Shown: positions 23,488 to 35,691, numbered from the stretch's first letter. The stretch: 64,000 nt of DNA from Streptomyces coelicoflavus (GCF_003112555.1 NZ_BEWB01000002.1:682001-746000), one strand, 5' to 3'. The notes: generated by a model not told the origin, from the letters alone. Translations and numbers: made by a program.

Positions 23488-25098
23488 ATGACTAGTCAGA
23501 CCACCATCGACAAGCCGGGACCGGGTGACGGCACCCCGGCGGGTTCAGCGCCCGCCAAGGGATGGCGGGGCCATCCGTGGGTCACTCTCGTCACCGTCGC
23601 GGTCGGGGTCATGATGGTGGCCCTGGACGGCACCATCGTGGCGATCGCCAACCCGGCCATCCAGGACGACCTGGACGCGAGCCTCGCGGACGTCCAGTGG
23701 ATCACCAACGCATACTTCCTCGCCCTCGCGGTCGCGCTGATCACCGCGGGCAAGCTCGGTGACCGCTTCGGCCACCGGCAGACCTTCCTCATCGGCGTGG
23801 CGGGCTTCGCCGTCTCCTCCGGCGCCATCGGGCTGTCGGGCAGCATCTCCGCGGTCATCATCTTCCGCGTCTTCCAGGGCCTGTTCGGCGCGCTGCTGAT
23901 GCCGGCCGCGCTCGGCCTGCTGCGGGCCACCTTCCCGGCCGAGAAGCTCAACATGGCCATCGGCATCTGGGGCATGGTCATCGGCGCCTCCACCGCGGGC
24001 GGCCCGATCCTCGGCGGCGTGCTGGTCGAGCACGTCAGCTGGCAGTCCGTGTTCTTCATCAACGTGCCGGTGGGCATCGTCGCCGTCGTGCTCGGCGTGA
24101 TGATCCTGCTGGACCACCGGGCCGAGAACGCGCCGCGCTCCTTCGACGTCCTCGGCATCGTGCTGCTCTCGGCCTCGATGTTCGCCCTCGTCTGGGCGCT
24201 GATCAAGGCCCCCGAGTGGGGCTGGGGTTCGGGGCAGACCTGGCTGTTCATCGCCGGGTCGGTGGTGGGCTTCGTCCTGTTCTCCGTCTGGGAGACCAAG
24301 GTGAAGGAGCCGCTGATCCCGCTGGCGATGTTCCGCTCGGTGCCGCTGTCGGCCGGTGTGGTCCTGATGGTCCTGATGGCCATCGCCTTCATGGGCGGTC
24401 TGTTCTTCGTCACCTTCTACCTGCAGAACGTCCACGGCATGAGCCCGATCGACGCCGGTCTGCACCTGCTGCCGCTCACCGGCATGATGATCGTCGCCTC
24501 TCCGCTGGCCGGCGCGATGATCACCAAGGTCGGCCCGCGCATCCCGCTGGCCGGCGGCATGGTGTGCACCGCGGTCGCCATGTTCGGCATCTCGACGCTG
24601 GAGACGGACACCGGCAGCGGTCTGATGTCGATCTGGTTCGCCCTGCTCGGCCTCGGCCTCGCGCCCGTCATGGTCGGCGCCACCGAGGTCATCGTCGGCA
24701 ACGCGCCGATGGAGCTCTCGGGCGTGGCCGGCGGACTCCAGCAGGCCGCGATGCAGATCGGCGGCAGCCTCGGCACGGCCGTGCTGGGCGCCGTGATGGC
24801 CTCCAAGGTCGACAGCGACCTGCCGGGCAACTGGGCGGACGCGGGACTGCCCGAGCTGACGCCGGAGCAGGCGGACCAGGCCTCCGAGGCGGTCCGGGTC
24901 GGCGTCCCGCCGGTGGCGGAGGGCACCCCCGCCGAGGTCGCCGGGAAGATCGCGGACGTCGCCCACGACACCTTCATCTCCGGCATGAGCCTCGCCTCGC
25001 TCGTCGCCGCAGGCGTCGCGGTCGTGGCCGTCTTCGTCGCCTTCCTCACCAAGCGCGGTGAGAACGCGGACGCGGGCGCGGGCGTGGGCCACATCTGA
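23488..25098 (+). CDS. MFS transporter, DHA2/EmrB-QacA type
   Basis: 536 residues with about 14 membrane segments. The DHA2 signature is seen in MMVALDGTIVAIANPAIQ (motif D1, near residue 45), ITAGKLGDRFGHRQTFLIG (motif A) and GIWGMVIGASTAGGPILGGV (motif C, antiporter motif). It should export hydrophobic or cationic drugs in exchange for protons. The divergent TetR gene and the repeat between them fit a drug-inducible pump. Confidence 0.93.
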   Translation: MTSQTTIDKPGPGDGTPAGSAPAKGWRGHPWVTLVTVAVGVMMVALDGTIVAIANPAIQDDLDASLADVQWITNAYFLALAVALITAGKLGDRFGHRQTFLIGVAGFAVSSGAIGLSGSISAVIIFRVFQGLFGALLMPAALGLLRATFPAEKLNMAIGIWGMVIGASTAGGPILGGVLVEHVSWQSVFFINVPVGIVAVVLGVMILLDHRAENAPRSFDVLGIVLLSASMFALVWALIKAPEWGWGSGQTWLFIAGSVVGFVLFSVWETKVKEPLIPLAMFRSVPLSAGVVLMVLMAIAFMGGLFFVTFYLQNVHGMSPIDAGLHLLPLTGMMIVASPLAGAMITKVGPRIPLAGGMVCTAVAMFGISTLETDTGSGLMSIWFALLGLGLAPVMVGATEVIVGNAPMELSGVAGGLQQAAMQIGGSLGTAVLGAVMASKVDSDLPGNWADAGLPELTPEQADQASEAVRVGVPPVAEGTPAEVAGKIADVAHDTFISGMSLASLVAAGVAVVAVFVAFLTKRGENADAGAGVGHI

Positions 25099-25118
25099 TC
25101 CGGCCCGCGGAGTTCGCC

Positions 25119-25153
25119 GGCCCCCTGTTTCGTCCATCAGGGTGACAGGGGCC
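25119..25153 (+). terminator. Terminator after the MFS gene
   Basis: GGCCCCCTGT (25119-25128) pairs with ACAGGGGCC (25145-25153) with one bulged C, 20 nt after the stop codon. Confidence 0.7.
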
Positions 25154-25560
25154 GCGAACCCTCCCCTCCACCAGACCTCGCAGGTCACAGTGGGTCATGT
25201 CCTCCGCAGGGCACGGAGGGCGTGCGGCTGCGGCGCGCTGCCGGAGGGGGGCGGCGCGCAGGCAGCATGTTCGAAGCAGGCATGACACTCGGCACGGGGG
25301 TACTCGAACTCCACAAGGAGTTCAGGGCGTTGACGGCGAGCCTCGAACAGGGATCGCGCAGGTGCCCCCGCTCACGTGGCCGGACGTGGTCATGGACCGG
25401 GCAGGATCGCGCGACGCTCGCAACCGCCGGTCCGTACTCGGTCACGGCGTCACCCTTCGCCCAGGTGTTCTCACCCCCGCCCGTCACTGACGGACGGGGG
25501 TGAGCCATGTGCCGTCCCTGGGCTCCCGGCAGGCGGTACGGGGTACAGGGGTGACGAAAA
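25154..25560. other. Gap between convergent MFS and aceE genes
   Basis: About 400 nt without a convincing gene. A plus-strand frame from the ATG at 25267 reads MFEAGMTLGTGVLELHKEFR then ALTASLEQGS with moderately G/C-biased third positions, but it loses the bias and turns into Arg/Ser-rich noise after about 30 codons; it may be a worn gene start or chance. An aceE terminator is near the right end. Confidence 0.4.
25471..25503 (-). terminator. Terminator after aceE
   Basis: Arms TCACCCCCGCCCGTCA (25471-25486) and TGACGGACGGGGGTGA (25488-25503) pair with a single mismatch around one base. It lies 58 nt beyond the aceE stop and could also act in the other direction. Confidence 0.75.
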
Positions 25561-28317
<2,757 letters not shown>

Positions 28318-28726
28318 GCTGTTCCTTCGCTGTCGGAGGGCCGTTTTCCGGTGTTTTTTCGGTTTCTTTCCGGGTGTCTGCGCCGATTGCCCCGCTGATT
28401 CCCCATCGTGGACCTCGCGGCGGCAATCGTCATCTGTACCGTGGGGTAACCGGTTCTCCCGTGAGAATCGGGGGCACGTTCATTCGAGTCTCGTACCCAC
28501 ACATGGTTCCCAAATACGCAAACGGGGCAGATAGGTGTGGTGTACGTCACCTTCAGGCTGGACGGCATGGCTGGAGTTGCGTCGACACGGCCGGGATCGT
28601 CACCGTTTCGGCGGTCCCGGACGCCGGGTACTTGCGCGATCCGTCCCGCCCGTGTGGACTACGGCCAAGCTTCGCGCACGCGCGAGGCCACAAGACATCT
28701 ACCGAAACATGATCAGGAGGCAACCC
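28318..28726. promoter_or_regulatory. Divergent control region of aceE and DUF3052 gene
   Basis: A 409-nt gap, rather AT-rich for this genome, with C/T-rich runs next to aceE. It holds a small inverted repeat TTCTC-CCGT-GAGAA at 28454-28467 near the middle, which may bind a regulator of either gene. No open frame here has coding-like codon use. I cannot place promoters with confidence. Confidence 0.5.
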
Positions 28727-29164
28727 GTGAGCGCGACCGCGGACCACGCGGAGGAGCGGACGAACCCTGCCGCCAGGCTGGGTTTCCAGCCCGGGCAGGT
28801 GGTCCAGGAGATCGGCTACGACGACGACGTCGACCAGGAGCTCCGCGAGGCCATTGAGGGCGCCGTCGAGGGCGAGCTGGTGGACGAGGACTACGAGGAC
28901 GTGGCCGATGCCGTCGTGCTGTGGTTCCGTGACGACGACGGCGACCTGACGGATGCGCTGGTGGATGCCACCACGTACATCGAAGAGGGCGGGTCGATCC
29001 TCCTTCTCACGCCGAAGACCGGCCGTGACGGGTACGTCGAGGCCAGTGACATCTCGGAAGCCTCGACGACCGCCGGACTGACGGCGTCCAAGAGCGTCAG
29101 CGTCGGCAAGGACTGGAGCGGCAGCCGGCTGGCGACGCCGAAGGCCGCCAAGTCCAAGCGGTAG
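28727..29164 (+). CDS. DUF3052 family protein
   Basis: 145 residues from a GTG with AGGAGG 6 nt before it; upstream in-frame ATGs lack such a site. Acidic, single domain: [20 protein letters not shown] near the start, then [19 protein letters not shown] and [16 protein letters not shown]. This matches DUF3052, conserved in actinobacteria and often adjacent to aceE; its function is not established. The fold may resemble a nucleotide-free methyltransferase-like domain, which I cannot verify. Confidence 0.88.
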   Translation: MSATADHAEERTNPAARLGFQPGQVVQEIGYDDDVDQELREAIEGAVEGELVDEDYEDVADAVVLWFRDDDGDLTDALVDATTYIEEGGSILLLTPKTGRDGYVEASDISEASTTAGLTASKSVSVGKDWSGSRLATPKAAKSKR

Positions 29165-29193
29165 CCCCCGGGCTCCGCGACGAACCGGACCCC

Positions 29194-29228
29194 GGACGGG
29201 CCGGCAGCCGACCGCTGTCGGCCCGTCC
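29194..29228 (+). terminator. Terminator after the DUF3052 gene
   Basis: GGACGGGCCG (29194-29203) and CGGCCCGTCC (29219-29228) are perfect arms, extended inward by CAGC/GCTG pairing, 30 nt after the stop. Confidence 0.85.
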
Positions 29229-29294
29229 GCGGGCCGCGACCGTCCCTGCGTAGGGTGTTCCCAGCGAACCACCCTCGGAAGGGATGTACGGGAC

Positions 29295-29753
29295 ATGGCG
29301 ATCCAGGTCGGCGACAAGGCCCCCGACTTCGAACTCAAGGACAACCACGGCGCGACCGTCCGGCTGTCCGAGTTCCGCGGCCGCAAGAACGTCGTGCTGC
29401 TCTTCTACCCCTTCGCCTTCACCGGCGTGTGCACGGGCGAGCTGTGCGAGGTGCGCGACAACCTGCCGCAGTTCTCCGACCGGGACACCCAGGTGCTCGC
29501 CGTGTCCAACGACTCCATCCACACCCTGCGCGTCTTCGCCGAGCAGGAGGGCCTGGAGTACCCGCTGCTCTCCGACTTCTGGCCGCACGGCAACGTCTCG
29601 CGCGCCTACGGCGTCTTCGACGAGGACAAGGGCTGCGCGGTCCGCGGCACCTTCGTCATCGACCAGGAGGGCGTCGTGCGCTGGACCGTGGTCAACGGTC
29701 TGCCCGACGCCCGTGACCTGACCGAGTACGTGAAGGCGCTCGACTCCCTGTGA
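29295..29753 (+). CDS. AhpE-type peroxiredoxin
   Basis: 152 residues. The thioredoxin-fold peroxidase motif is [17 protein letters not shown], with the peroxidatic Cys near residue 46 preceded by the conserved Thr. [18 protein letters not shown] is a hallmark of the mycobacterial AhpE group. A second Cys lies five residues on (C-x4-C, near 51), the place of the resolving cysteine in PrxQ/Bcp proteins and absent from M. tuberculosis AhpE as I recall it. It reduces peroxides in the cytoplasm with mycothiol or thioredoxin as likely donors. Confidence 0.92.
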   Translation: MAIQVGDKAPDFELKDNHGATVRLSEFRGRKNVVLLFYPFAFTGVCTGELCEVRDNLPQFSDRDTQVLAVSNDSIHTLRVFAEQEGLEYPLLSDFWPHGNVSRAYGVFDEDKGCAVRGTFVIDQEGVVRWTVVNGLPDARDLTEYVKALDSL

Positions 29754-29759
29754 CCGGCG

Positions 29760-29777
29760 CCCGGCGCCGACGCCGGG
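29760..29777 (+). terminator. Hairpin after the peroxiredoxin gene
   Basis: CCCGGCG and CGCCGGG form a perfect 7-bp stem with loop CCGA, 7 nt after the stop codon. Confidence 0.65.
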
Positions 29778-29918
29778 TACCGGCCCCGGGTGCCGACACC
29801 ACGTGATTTGTCGGCTCCGGGGACTGCGGGGGGCGGGAACCCGTCACTAGGATCGACTCGTTGATCCGATATCCACGCACTACGGGGCACCCCGCCCCTG
29901 GACACCAATGGAGGACTC

Positions 29919-30494
29919 GTGGGAGTCAGCCTCAGCAAGGGCGGCAACGTATCGCTGACCAAGGAGGCCCCCGGCCTGACCGCGGTCATCGTCGGTCTGG
30001 GGTGGGACATCCGCACCACGACCGGCACCGACTTCGACCTCGACGCCAGCGCGCTGCTGCTGAACAGCGGCGGCAAGGTCGCGAGCGACGCGCACTTCAT
30101 CTTCTTCAACAACCTGAAGAGCCCGGACGGATCGGTCGAGCACACCGGCGACAACATCACCGGTGAGGGCGAGGGCGACGACGAGCAGATCAAGATCAAC
30201 CTCGCCACGGTCCCCGCCGACATCGAGAAGATCGTCTTCCCGGTCTCGATCTACGACGCCGAGAACCGCCAGCAGTCCTTCGGCCAGGTGCGCAACGCGT
30301 TCATCCGCGTCGTCAACCAGGCCGGCGAGGCCGAGATCGCCCGCTACGACCTGAGCGAGGACGCCTCCACGGAGACCGCCATGGTCTTCGGCGAGCTGTA
30401 CCGCCACGGCGCGGAGTGGAAGTTCCGCGCCATCGGCCAGGGCTACGCCTCGGGCCTGCGCGGCATCGCCCAGGACTTCGGCGTCAACGTCTGA
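29919..30494 (+). CDS. terD: TerD-family stress protein, first copy
   Basis: 191 residues from a GTG with GGAGGA before it, the classic TerD length. Calcium-binding features known from TerD structures are present: [10 protein letters not shown] near residue 40 and the acidic loop [14 protein letters not shown] near residue 78. The end [20 protein letters not shown] is the family signature. TerD proteins act in cytoplasmic complexes at the membrane with TerC and protect against tellurite, oxidative and phage stress. It is about 70% identical by eye to the next gene, a tandem duplicate, and each has its own terminator or leader. Confidence 0.95.
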   Translation: MGVSLSKGGNVSLTKEAPGLTAVIVGLGWDIRTTTGTDFDLDASALLLNSGGKVASDAHFIFFNNLKSPDGSVEHTGDNITGEGEGDDEQIKINLATVPADIEKIVFPVSIYDAENRQQSFGQVRNAFIRVVNQAGEAEIARYDLSEDASTETAMVFGELYRHGAEWKFRAIGQGYASGLRGIAQDFGVNV

Positions 30495-30568
30495 GCGGGT
30501 CTGGGCGACCGACCGACTGAACGGCCGGGACGACGGCCTCGATCGTCCGGCGAGGCACGGTCTCGACA

Positions 30569-30605
30569 CGTCCGGCGCCGCACGGTTTACGTGCGGCGCC
30601 GGACG
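30569..30605 (+). terminator. Strong terminator between the two terD genes
   Basis: Perfect 16-bp arms starting CGTCCGGCGCCG with a GTTTA loop, 44 nt before the second terD start. It should separate the two transcripts unless read-through is regulated. Confidence 0.85.
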
Positions 30606-30648
30606 CGCAGGAAACCCAAGAACCATCACCCGGGGAGGGACCATCACC

Positions 30649-31224
30649 ATGGGCGTCACGCTTGCCAAGGGCGGCAACGTCTCCCTGTCCAAGGCCGCAC
30701 CGAACCTCACACAGGTACTGGTCGGGCTCGGCTGGGACGCGCGTTCCACCACCGGAGCACCCTTCGACCTCGACGCGAGCGCACTCGTGTGCGGCGGCGG
30801 CCGGGTGCTCGGCGACGAGTGGTTCGTGTTCTACAACCAGCTCAAGAGCCCGGACGGCTCGATCGAGCACACCGGCGACAACCTCACCGGTGAGGGCGAC
30901 GGCGACGACGAGTCGCTGCTGGTCGACCTCGCCAGGGTGCCGGCGCACTGCGACAAGATCGTCTTCCCGGTCTCCATCCACATGGCCGACGAGCGCGGCC
31001 AGGCCTTCGGCCAGGTCAGCAACGCCTTCATCCGGGTCGTCAACCAGGCCGACGGCCAGGAACTGGCCCGCTACGACCTCAGCGAGGACGCCTCCACGGA
31101 GACCGCGATGATCTTCGGCGAGCTCTACCGCTACCAGGGCGAGTGGAAGTTCCGTGCAGTGGGGCAGGGGTACGCGTCGGGGCTTCGCGGCATCGCTCTA
31201 GACTTCGGAGTCAACGTTTCGTAA
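30649..31224 (+). CDS. terD: TerD-family stress protein, second copy
   Basis: 191 residues, ATG start after GGGAGGG. It keeps both calcium motifs ([12 protein letters not shown] near residue 40; [14 protein letters not shown] near residue 77) and the C-terminal [17 protein letters not shown]. Compared with the first copy it has two extra cysteines (VCGGGR and PAHCDKI). It is followed after 49 nt by the TerC-like gene in the same direction, so they probably share a transcript and act together at the membrane. Confidence 0.95.
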   Translation: MGVTLAKGGNVSLSKAAPNLTQVLVGLGWDARSTTGAPFDLDASALVCGGGRVLGDEWFVFYNQLKSPDGSIEHTGDNLTGEGDGDDESLLVDLARVPAHCDKIVFPVSIHMADERGQAFGQVSNAFIRVVNQADGQELARYDLSEDASTETAMIFGELYRYQGEWKFRAVGQGYASGLRGIALDFGVNVS

Positions 31225-31273
31225 AGCCGAGTACGGCGCGGGGGAGCCCCGTACACACACGATTGGGTAGCCA

Positions 31274-32416
31274 GTGCTTCTGAAAACCTTCGGCTGGTCG
31301 TTCGCGGTCACCGCGCTCGGCCTGGTCGCGGCGGTCTTCTACGGGGGGTGGACCGCCTTCGGCATCGTCGCGATCCTCTCCATCCTGGAGATCTCGCTGT
31401 CCTTCGACAACGCGGTGGTCAACGCCGGGATCCTGAAGAAGATGAATGCCTTCTGGCAGAAGATCTTCCTCACCATCGGCATCCTCATCGCGGTGTTCGG
31501 CATGCGTCTGGTGTTCCCGGTCGTGATCGTGGCGATCAGCGCCCAGCTCGGACCGATCGAGGCCGTCGACCTCGCGCTCACCGACAAGGACCGCTATCAG
31601 GAGCTGGTGACGGACGCCCATCCGTCGATCGCCGCCTTCGGTGGCATGTTCCTTCTGATGATCTTCCTTGACTTCATCTTCGAGGACCGGGACATCAAGT
31701 GGCTGGCCTGGCTGGAGCGTCCGCTGGCCAAGCTCGGCAAGGTCGACATGCTGTCGGTCTGCATCGCCCTGATCGTGCTGCTGGTCTCCGCCATCACCTT
31801 CGGCGCCCATGCCCATCAGCACGGGGGCGCACACGCCGACAAGGCGGAGACCGTCCTGCTCGCGGGCATCGCCGGCCTGATCACCTACATGATCGTCGGT
31901 GGCCTCTCCGGCTACTTCGAGGACAAACTCGAAGAGGAGGAGGAACGCGAGCACGAGGAGGAAGAGGCGGCGGAACGCGCCGGGAAGCCCAAGTCGGCCG
32001 TCAAGCTGGCGGGCAAGGCCGCGTTCTTCATGTTCCTCTACCTGGAGGTCCTGGACGCGTCGTTCTCCTTCGACGGCGTCATCGGCGCCTTCGCCATCAC
32101 CAACGACATCGTCCTGATGGCCCTGGGCCTCGGCATCGGCGCCATGTACGTCCGTTCGCTGACGGTTTACCTGGTCCGCCAGGGCACCCTCGACGACTAC
32201 GTCTACCTGGAGCACGGCGCCCACTACGCCATCGGCGCCCTGGCCCTCATCCTGCTGGTCACCATCCAGTACCAGATCCACGAGATCATCACCGGCCTCG
32301 TCGGTGTCATCCTGATCGGCTGGTCCTTCTGGTCCTCGGTGCGCCGCAACCGCGCACTGGCGGCGGCCGGCGGAGGCGGCGACCAGGAGAAGGCGGAGGT
32401 CTCCTCCGGGGTGTGA
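31274..32416 (+). CDS. TerC/DUF475 family integral membrane protein
   Basis: 380 residues from a GTG, with about nine membrane segments. The two conserved acidic membrane motifs of the TerC superfamily are clear: LEISLSFDNAVVNAGIL near residue 38 and LEVLDASFSFDGVIGAF near residue 258. A His-rich loop (GAHAHQHGGAHAD) and a Glu-rich coiled stretch (EEEEEREHEEEEAAE) face the solvent and may bind metal. TerC proteins anchor TerD-type proteins and are linked to Mn2+ or Ca2+ movement. A 6-bp stem-loop (GTACGG/CCGTAC) lies between this gene and the upstream terD. Confidence 0.93.
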   Translation: MLLKTFGWSFAVTALGLVAAVFYGGWTAFGIVAILSILEISLSFDNAVVNAGILKKMNAFWQKIFLTIGILIAVFGMRLVFPVVIVAISAQLGPIEAVDLALTDKDRYQELVTDAHPSIAAFGGMFLLMIFLDFIFEDRDIKWLAWLERPLAKLGKVDMLSVCIALIVLLVSAITFGAHAHQHGGAHADKAETVLLAGIAGLITYMIVGGLSGYFEDKLEEEEEREHEEEEAAERAGKPKSAVKLAGKAAFFMFLYLEVLDASFSFDGVIGAFAITNDIVLMALGLGIGAMYVRSLTVYLVRQGTLDDYVYLEHGAHYAIGALALILLVTIQYQIHEIITGLVGVILIGWSFWSSVRRNRALAAAGGGGDQEKAEVSSGV

Positions 32417-32433
32417 AACCCTTGATCTCCGGG

Positions 32434-32450
32434 CCGGGACGCGCTCCCGG
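32434..32450 (+). terminator. Hairpin after the TerC-like gene
   Basis: CCGGGA (32434-32439) and TCCCGG (32445-32450) form a 6-bp stem with a 5-nt loop, 17 nt after the stop. Weak, so it may attenuate rather than end transcription into the TerA-like gene. Confidence 0.45.
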
Positions 32451-32567
32451 TGCGCCCATGCCCCTGGTGTGAACCCGGCCCGGACGAGGAACGCTCTGAG
32501 CGGGGCGGCCGACGAGGACGACTCCTCGGGGCCGCCCCGTCGGCGGTGACGCGAAGGTGGGGCGGGA

Positions 32568-33305
32568 ATGGGCTTCTTGGACGGGCTGTGGCGCGGCCGC
32601 GAGTCCGAGTTCGACTCGGGCAGCGCGGCGACCAACTCCATACAGCTGACCAAACGGCACAGCCAGGTCTCCCTGACCAAGCAGGGAGCGGCCACCGGCA
32701 ATCTCCGCGTCAACCTCTCCTGGCGGATGCGGACCTCCGACATCTCGGGCGTCCAGCGGGAGAGCCTGCTGCGGCACCCCTTCAAGGCGCTCAAGCCCCC
32801 CGAGGTCGTCGGCCACAGCCAGAGCATGGTCAACGTCGACCTCGACCTCGGCTGCCTCTACGAACTCCAGGACGGCACCCGCGGGGTGGTCCAGCCGCTC
32901 GGCGGCTTCCTGGGCGACGTCAACGCCCCGCCCTACGTCAAGCTCAGCGGCGACGACCGCTTCGGCTCGGCCTCCGGCGAGACGCTGTACATCAACCTCG
33001 ACCACAAAAACGCCATCAAGCGCCTGCTGCTCTTCGCCTACATCTACGACCAGACCCCGGCCTTCGACCGGACGCACGCAGTCGTCACGCTCTACCCGAG
33101 CAACGGCCCCCGCATCGAGATCGGCCTCGACGAGCGCCATCCGCAGGCCCGGTCGTGCGCCGTGGTGATGCTCGAGAACGTCAAGGACGAGATCATCGTC
33201 CGCCGCGAGGTGAAGTTCGTGTACGGCTTCCAGGGCGAACTGGACCGGCTGTACGGGTGGGGCCTCCAGTGGGGCCGGGGGCACAAGAGCAAGGCGGACC
33301 GCTGA
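32568..33305 (+). CDS. TerA-like tellurium resistance protein
   Basis: 245 residues. It begins MGFLDGLWRGRESEFDSGSA, then SIQLTKRHSQVSLTKQGA, and has the TerD-fold landmarks NVDLDLGCLYELQDG near residue 87 and VKLSGDDRFGSASGETLYIN near residue 125, ending FVYGFQGELDRLYGWGL. This matches TerA, which shares the TerD beta fold but has a modified ligand loop. Same strand as terD and TerC genes, so part of the Ter unit. Tandem repeats overlap its stop codon. Confidence 0.87.
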   Translation: MGFLDGLWRGRESEFDSGSAATNSIQLTKRHSQVSLTKQGAATGNLRVNLSWRMRTSDISGVQRESLLRHPFKALKPPEVVGHSQSMVNVDLDLGCLYELQDGTRGVVQPLGGFLGDVNAPPYVKLSGDDRFGSASGETLYINLDHKNAIKRLLLFAYIYDQTPAFDRTHAVVTLYPSNGPRIEIGLDERHPQARSCAVVMLENVKDEIIVRREVKFVYGFQGELDRLYGWGLQWGRGHKSKADR

Positions 33306-33361
33306 GCCCGTACCCGGACCACTGAGCCGGTACCCGGACCACTGAGCCGGTACCCGGGCCC
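33302..33361. repeat. Three tandem copies of a 20-bp unit at the end of the TerA-like gene
   Basis: Units at 33302-33321, 33322-33341 and 33342-33361 begin CTGAGCCSGTACCCGG; the first two differ by one base and the third by two more near its end. The first copy contains the gene's TGA stop (33303-33305), so each later copy adds a duplicate stop. Confidence 0.9.
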
Positions 33362-33398
33362 CTGCGCGTCCCGCGGCCGTGCGGCCCCTCCGCGGCGA

Positions 33399-34316
33399 CT
33401 AGCGGCCGAGGAACTGCGGCCCCTGCGGGGGCAGCCGGAAGTCCGGGTCGGGCGCCCCGGTGACCGGCTGCGGATAGCCGTACCCGGACTGCGCCCCGGT
33501 GACCCCGGCCGCTGCGGGCGCCTGCGGGTACCCGTAGGCGGGCTGGGCCGCCGGCTGCTGCGGATAGCCGTAGGCGGGCTGCGCCGGTACGCCGGCGGGC
33601 TGCTCGGGCGGCAGCGGCCGGGAGACCTCCGGCAGGGGCTGCACCGCCGTCGGCTGGTCGGGACCGACCACCGGCGGGGCCGACACGGACGGGTCGGGCG
33701 TGGACTGGGACTGGGCGGGGGCCGGCGGGGCCGGGTCGGGCCGGGGGGCCGACATGGGATCGTCCGCGCCCTCCGACTCGTCCACCGAGATGCCGAAGTC
33801 GGTCGCCAGGCCCTTGAGCCCGTTGGAGTAGCCCTCGCCCAGCGCCCGGAACTTCCAGCCCTCCCCGCGCCGGTACAGCTCGCCGCAGATCAGCGCCGTC
33901 TCCTGGCCCGTCTCCGGCTTGACGTCGAAGTACGCCAGCGGTTCCGCGTCGGCGGCCGCGGCGTCGTACAGCAGGATGCGCAGCGACGTGACCCGGTCGA
34001 AGGCGACCCCGTCCGCCGAGGCGACCAGCAGGATCCGGCCCACGGAGGGCTCGACCCCCGAGAGGTCTGTCTGGATCGTGTCGGTCAGCCCCTCGGCGAC
34101 CCGCTTCTTGCCGAGCCGCCAGACCTGGCCGGACGGGTGCCGGGGCTGGTTGTAGAAGACGAAGTCCTCGTCGGAACGCACACGGTCGTCCGGCCCCAGC
34201 AGCAGCGCGGAGGCGTCGACGTCGGGGACCCCCTGCCCGGGAGTCCAGCGCAGCACGGCGCGTACCGTGGTGGCTTGCAGCGGGACGTTCGACCCCTTCA
34301 GCATCGCGTGCGTCAT
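33399..34316 (-). CDS. Divergent TerD protein with Tyr/Gln/Pro-rich tail
   Basis: 305 residues (a start at 34304, MLKGSNVPL, is an alternative). The TerD domain covers about 1-180: [28 protein letters not shown] and the signature [19 protein letters not shown]. The usual acidic [13 protein letters not shown] loop is replaced by [13 protein letters not shown], so one calcium site is probably lost. The tail, about 120 residues, is Pro/Gln/Ala-rich with several YGYPQ copies, likely a disordered interaction or self-assembly segment. It is convergent to the TerA-like gene and divergent from the lyase gene. Confidence 0.9.
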   Translation of the reverse strand: MTHAMLKGSNVPLQATTVRAVLRWTPGQGVPDVDASALLLGPDDRVRSDEDFVFYNQPRHPSGQVWRLGKKRVAEGLTDTIQTDLSGVEPSVGRILLVASADGVAFDRVTSLRILLYDAAAADAEPLAYFDVKPETGQETALICGELYRRGEGWKFRALGEGYSNGLKGLATDFGISVDESEGADDPMSAPRPDPAPPAPAQSQSTPDPSVSAPPVVGPDQPTAVQPLPEVSRPLPPEQPAGVPAQPAYGYPQQPAAQPAYGYPQAPAAAGVTGAQSGYGYPQPVTGAPDPDFRLPPQGPQFLGR

Positions 34317-34524
34317 GCCGTCATCCTGCCCTCTCGGTCCTGGTCACGACAACGCGGGGGCGGGTACTCGGCCCGTGTCCGCCCGCCCCGGCTCGCCGTC
34401 ACCGACACGGCCGGGTTACCTGGAATTCATGCCCGGTGGGAACCTCCGACACGGATACGTACGTACTATTACCGGCCACCTTTCGCCGCTCAACAGGTTG
34501 CCCAGACACCACGGGGGAGTTTAA

Positions 34525-35691
34525 ATGCGTCACTTCGGACAGATAGCCCCTGATGTGCGGAAGCGTCTCTTCCATCAGGAGCCGTGCTCCTTCACGGCGG
34601 ACTCCCCGGCCCGGCTGCTGTCCGCGGCCCTGGGCGCCACGCTCTACAGCCCGGCCACCCGGCCGAGCCTCGCCGACGACATCCTGAAGCAGGGTGCCCG
34701 CGGTCTGGTGTCGATGGTGCTGTGCCTGGAGGACTCGATCGACGACGCCGACGTGCCCTTCGGCGAGGAGAACCTCGTCCGCCGGCTCACGGACCTGGCG
34801 GAACGTTCCGGCGTCGACCTGCCCCTCCTGTTCATCCGGGTCCGCACCCCCGAGCAGATACCGGACCTCGTCCATCGCCTGGGCCCCGCCGTGCGGCTGC
34901 TGTCCGGATTCGTACTGCCGAAGTTCACCGAGGAACGCGGCATGCCCTTCCTGGAGGCGCTCGCCGCGGCCGAGGCCACCAGCGGCCGCAGGCTCTTCGC
35001 CATGCCGGTGCTCGAGTCCCCCGACCTGCTCTACCGGGAGACCCGGGTGCAGACGCTGGAGGGAATCTTCCGCGCGGTCGACAAGTACCGGGACCGCGTC
35101 CTCGCCCTGCGGCTCGGCGTGACCGACTTCTGCTCCTCCTACGGGCTGCGCAGAGGCCCCGACATGACGGCCTACGACGTCCAGATCGTCGCCTCCGTGA
35201 TCGCCGACGTGGTGAACATGCTCGCCCGCGCCGACGGCACCGGCTTCACGGTGACCGGACCCGTGTGGGAGTACTTCCGCGTCCAGGAGCGCATGTTCAA
35301 ACCGCAGCTGCGGCAGAGCCCCTTCCTCGAGGGACAGGCCGTCGAACTGCGCCAGAAGCTCATCGAGCACTCGATGGACGGCCTGCTGCGCGAGATCTCC
35401 CTGGACCGGGCCAACGGCCTGCTGGGCAAGACCTGCATCCACCCCTCGCACGTGCTCCCCGTGCACGCGCTGTCCGTGGTCAGCCACGAGGAGTACAGCG
35501 ACGCCCAGGACATCCTGCGGCCCGAACGGGGCGGCGGGGGCGTGATGAGGTCCGCCTACACCAACAAGATGAACGAGGTGAAGCCCCATCGCGCCTGGGC
35601 CGAGCGGACCCTGCTGCGCGCCGAGGTCTTCGGGGTGGCGAACGAGGACATCGGCTTCGTGGAACTGCTCGCCGCCGGCCTGTCCGACTGA
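34525..35691 (+). CDS. HpcH/HpaI aldolase / citrate-lyase-like enzyme of the Ter locus
   Basis: 388 residues, ATG after a GGGGGAG site. TIM-barrel lyase features: VSMVLCLEDSIDDADVP (metal acid, near residue 68), LLFIRVRTPEQ (Arg), FVLPKFTE, AMPVLESPDLLY (Glu near 168) and LRLGVTDFCSSYGLRRGPDM (Asp). The C-terminal TCIHPSHVLPVHALSVVSHEE matches the citrate lyase beta/malyl-CoA lyase group. Lyases of this subgroup are recurrent partners of TerD and PRTase genes in bacteria and are predicted to help build a nucleotide-like compound. It heads a three-gene unit. Confidence 0.9.
   Translation: MRHFGQIAPDVRKRLFHQEPCSFTADSPARLLSAALGATLYSPATRPSLADDILKQGARGLVSMVLCLEDSIDDADVPFGEENLVRRLTDLAERSGVDLPLLFIRVRTPEQIPDLVHRLGPAVRLLSGFVLPKFTEERGMPFLEALAAAEATSGRRLFAMPVLESPDLLYRETRVQTLEGIFRAVDKYRDRVLALRLGVTDFCSSYGLRRGPDMTAYDVQIVASVIADVVNMLARADGTGFTVTGPVWEYFRVQERMFKPQLRQSPFLEGQAVELRQKLIEHSMDGLLREISLDRANGLLGKTCIHPSHVLPVHALSVVSHEEYSDAQDILRPERGGGGVMRSAYTNKMNEVKPHRAWAERTLLRAEVFGVANEDIGFVELLAAGLSD

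Noticed and set aside
23545-25188. Minus-strand frame of 547 codons over the MFS gene
   Set aside because: His/Asp/Gly/Gln-rich antisense composition typical of GC-rich shadows; the plus strand is a clear 14-helix transporter.
25222-25503. Possible 93-residue gene between MFS and aceE
   Set aside because: Coding bias lasts only about 30 codons, and the frame runs through the aceE terminator; no family recognised. Kept only as a note on the gap.
33302-33361. CRISPR-like array
   Set aside because: Units are directly adjacent with no spacers and the copy number is three; it is a plain tandem repeat.
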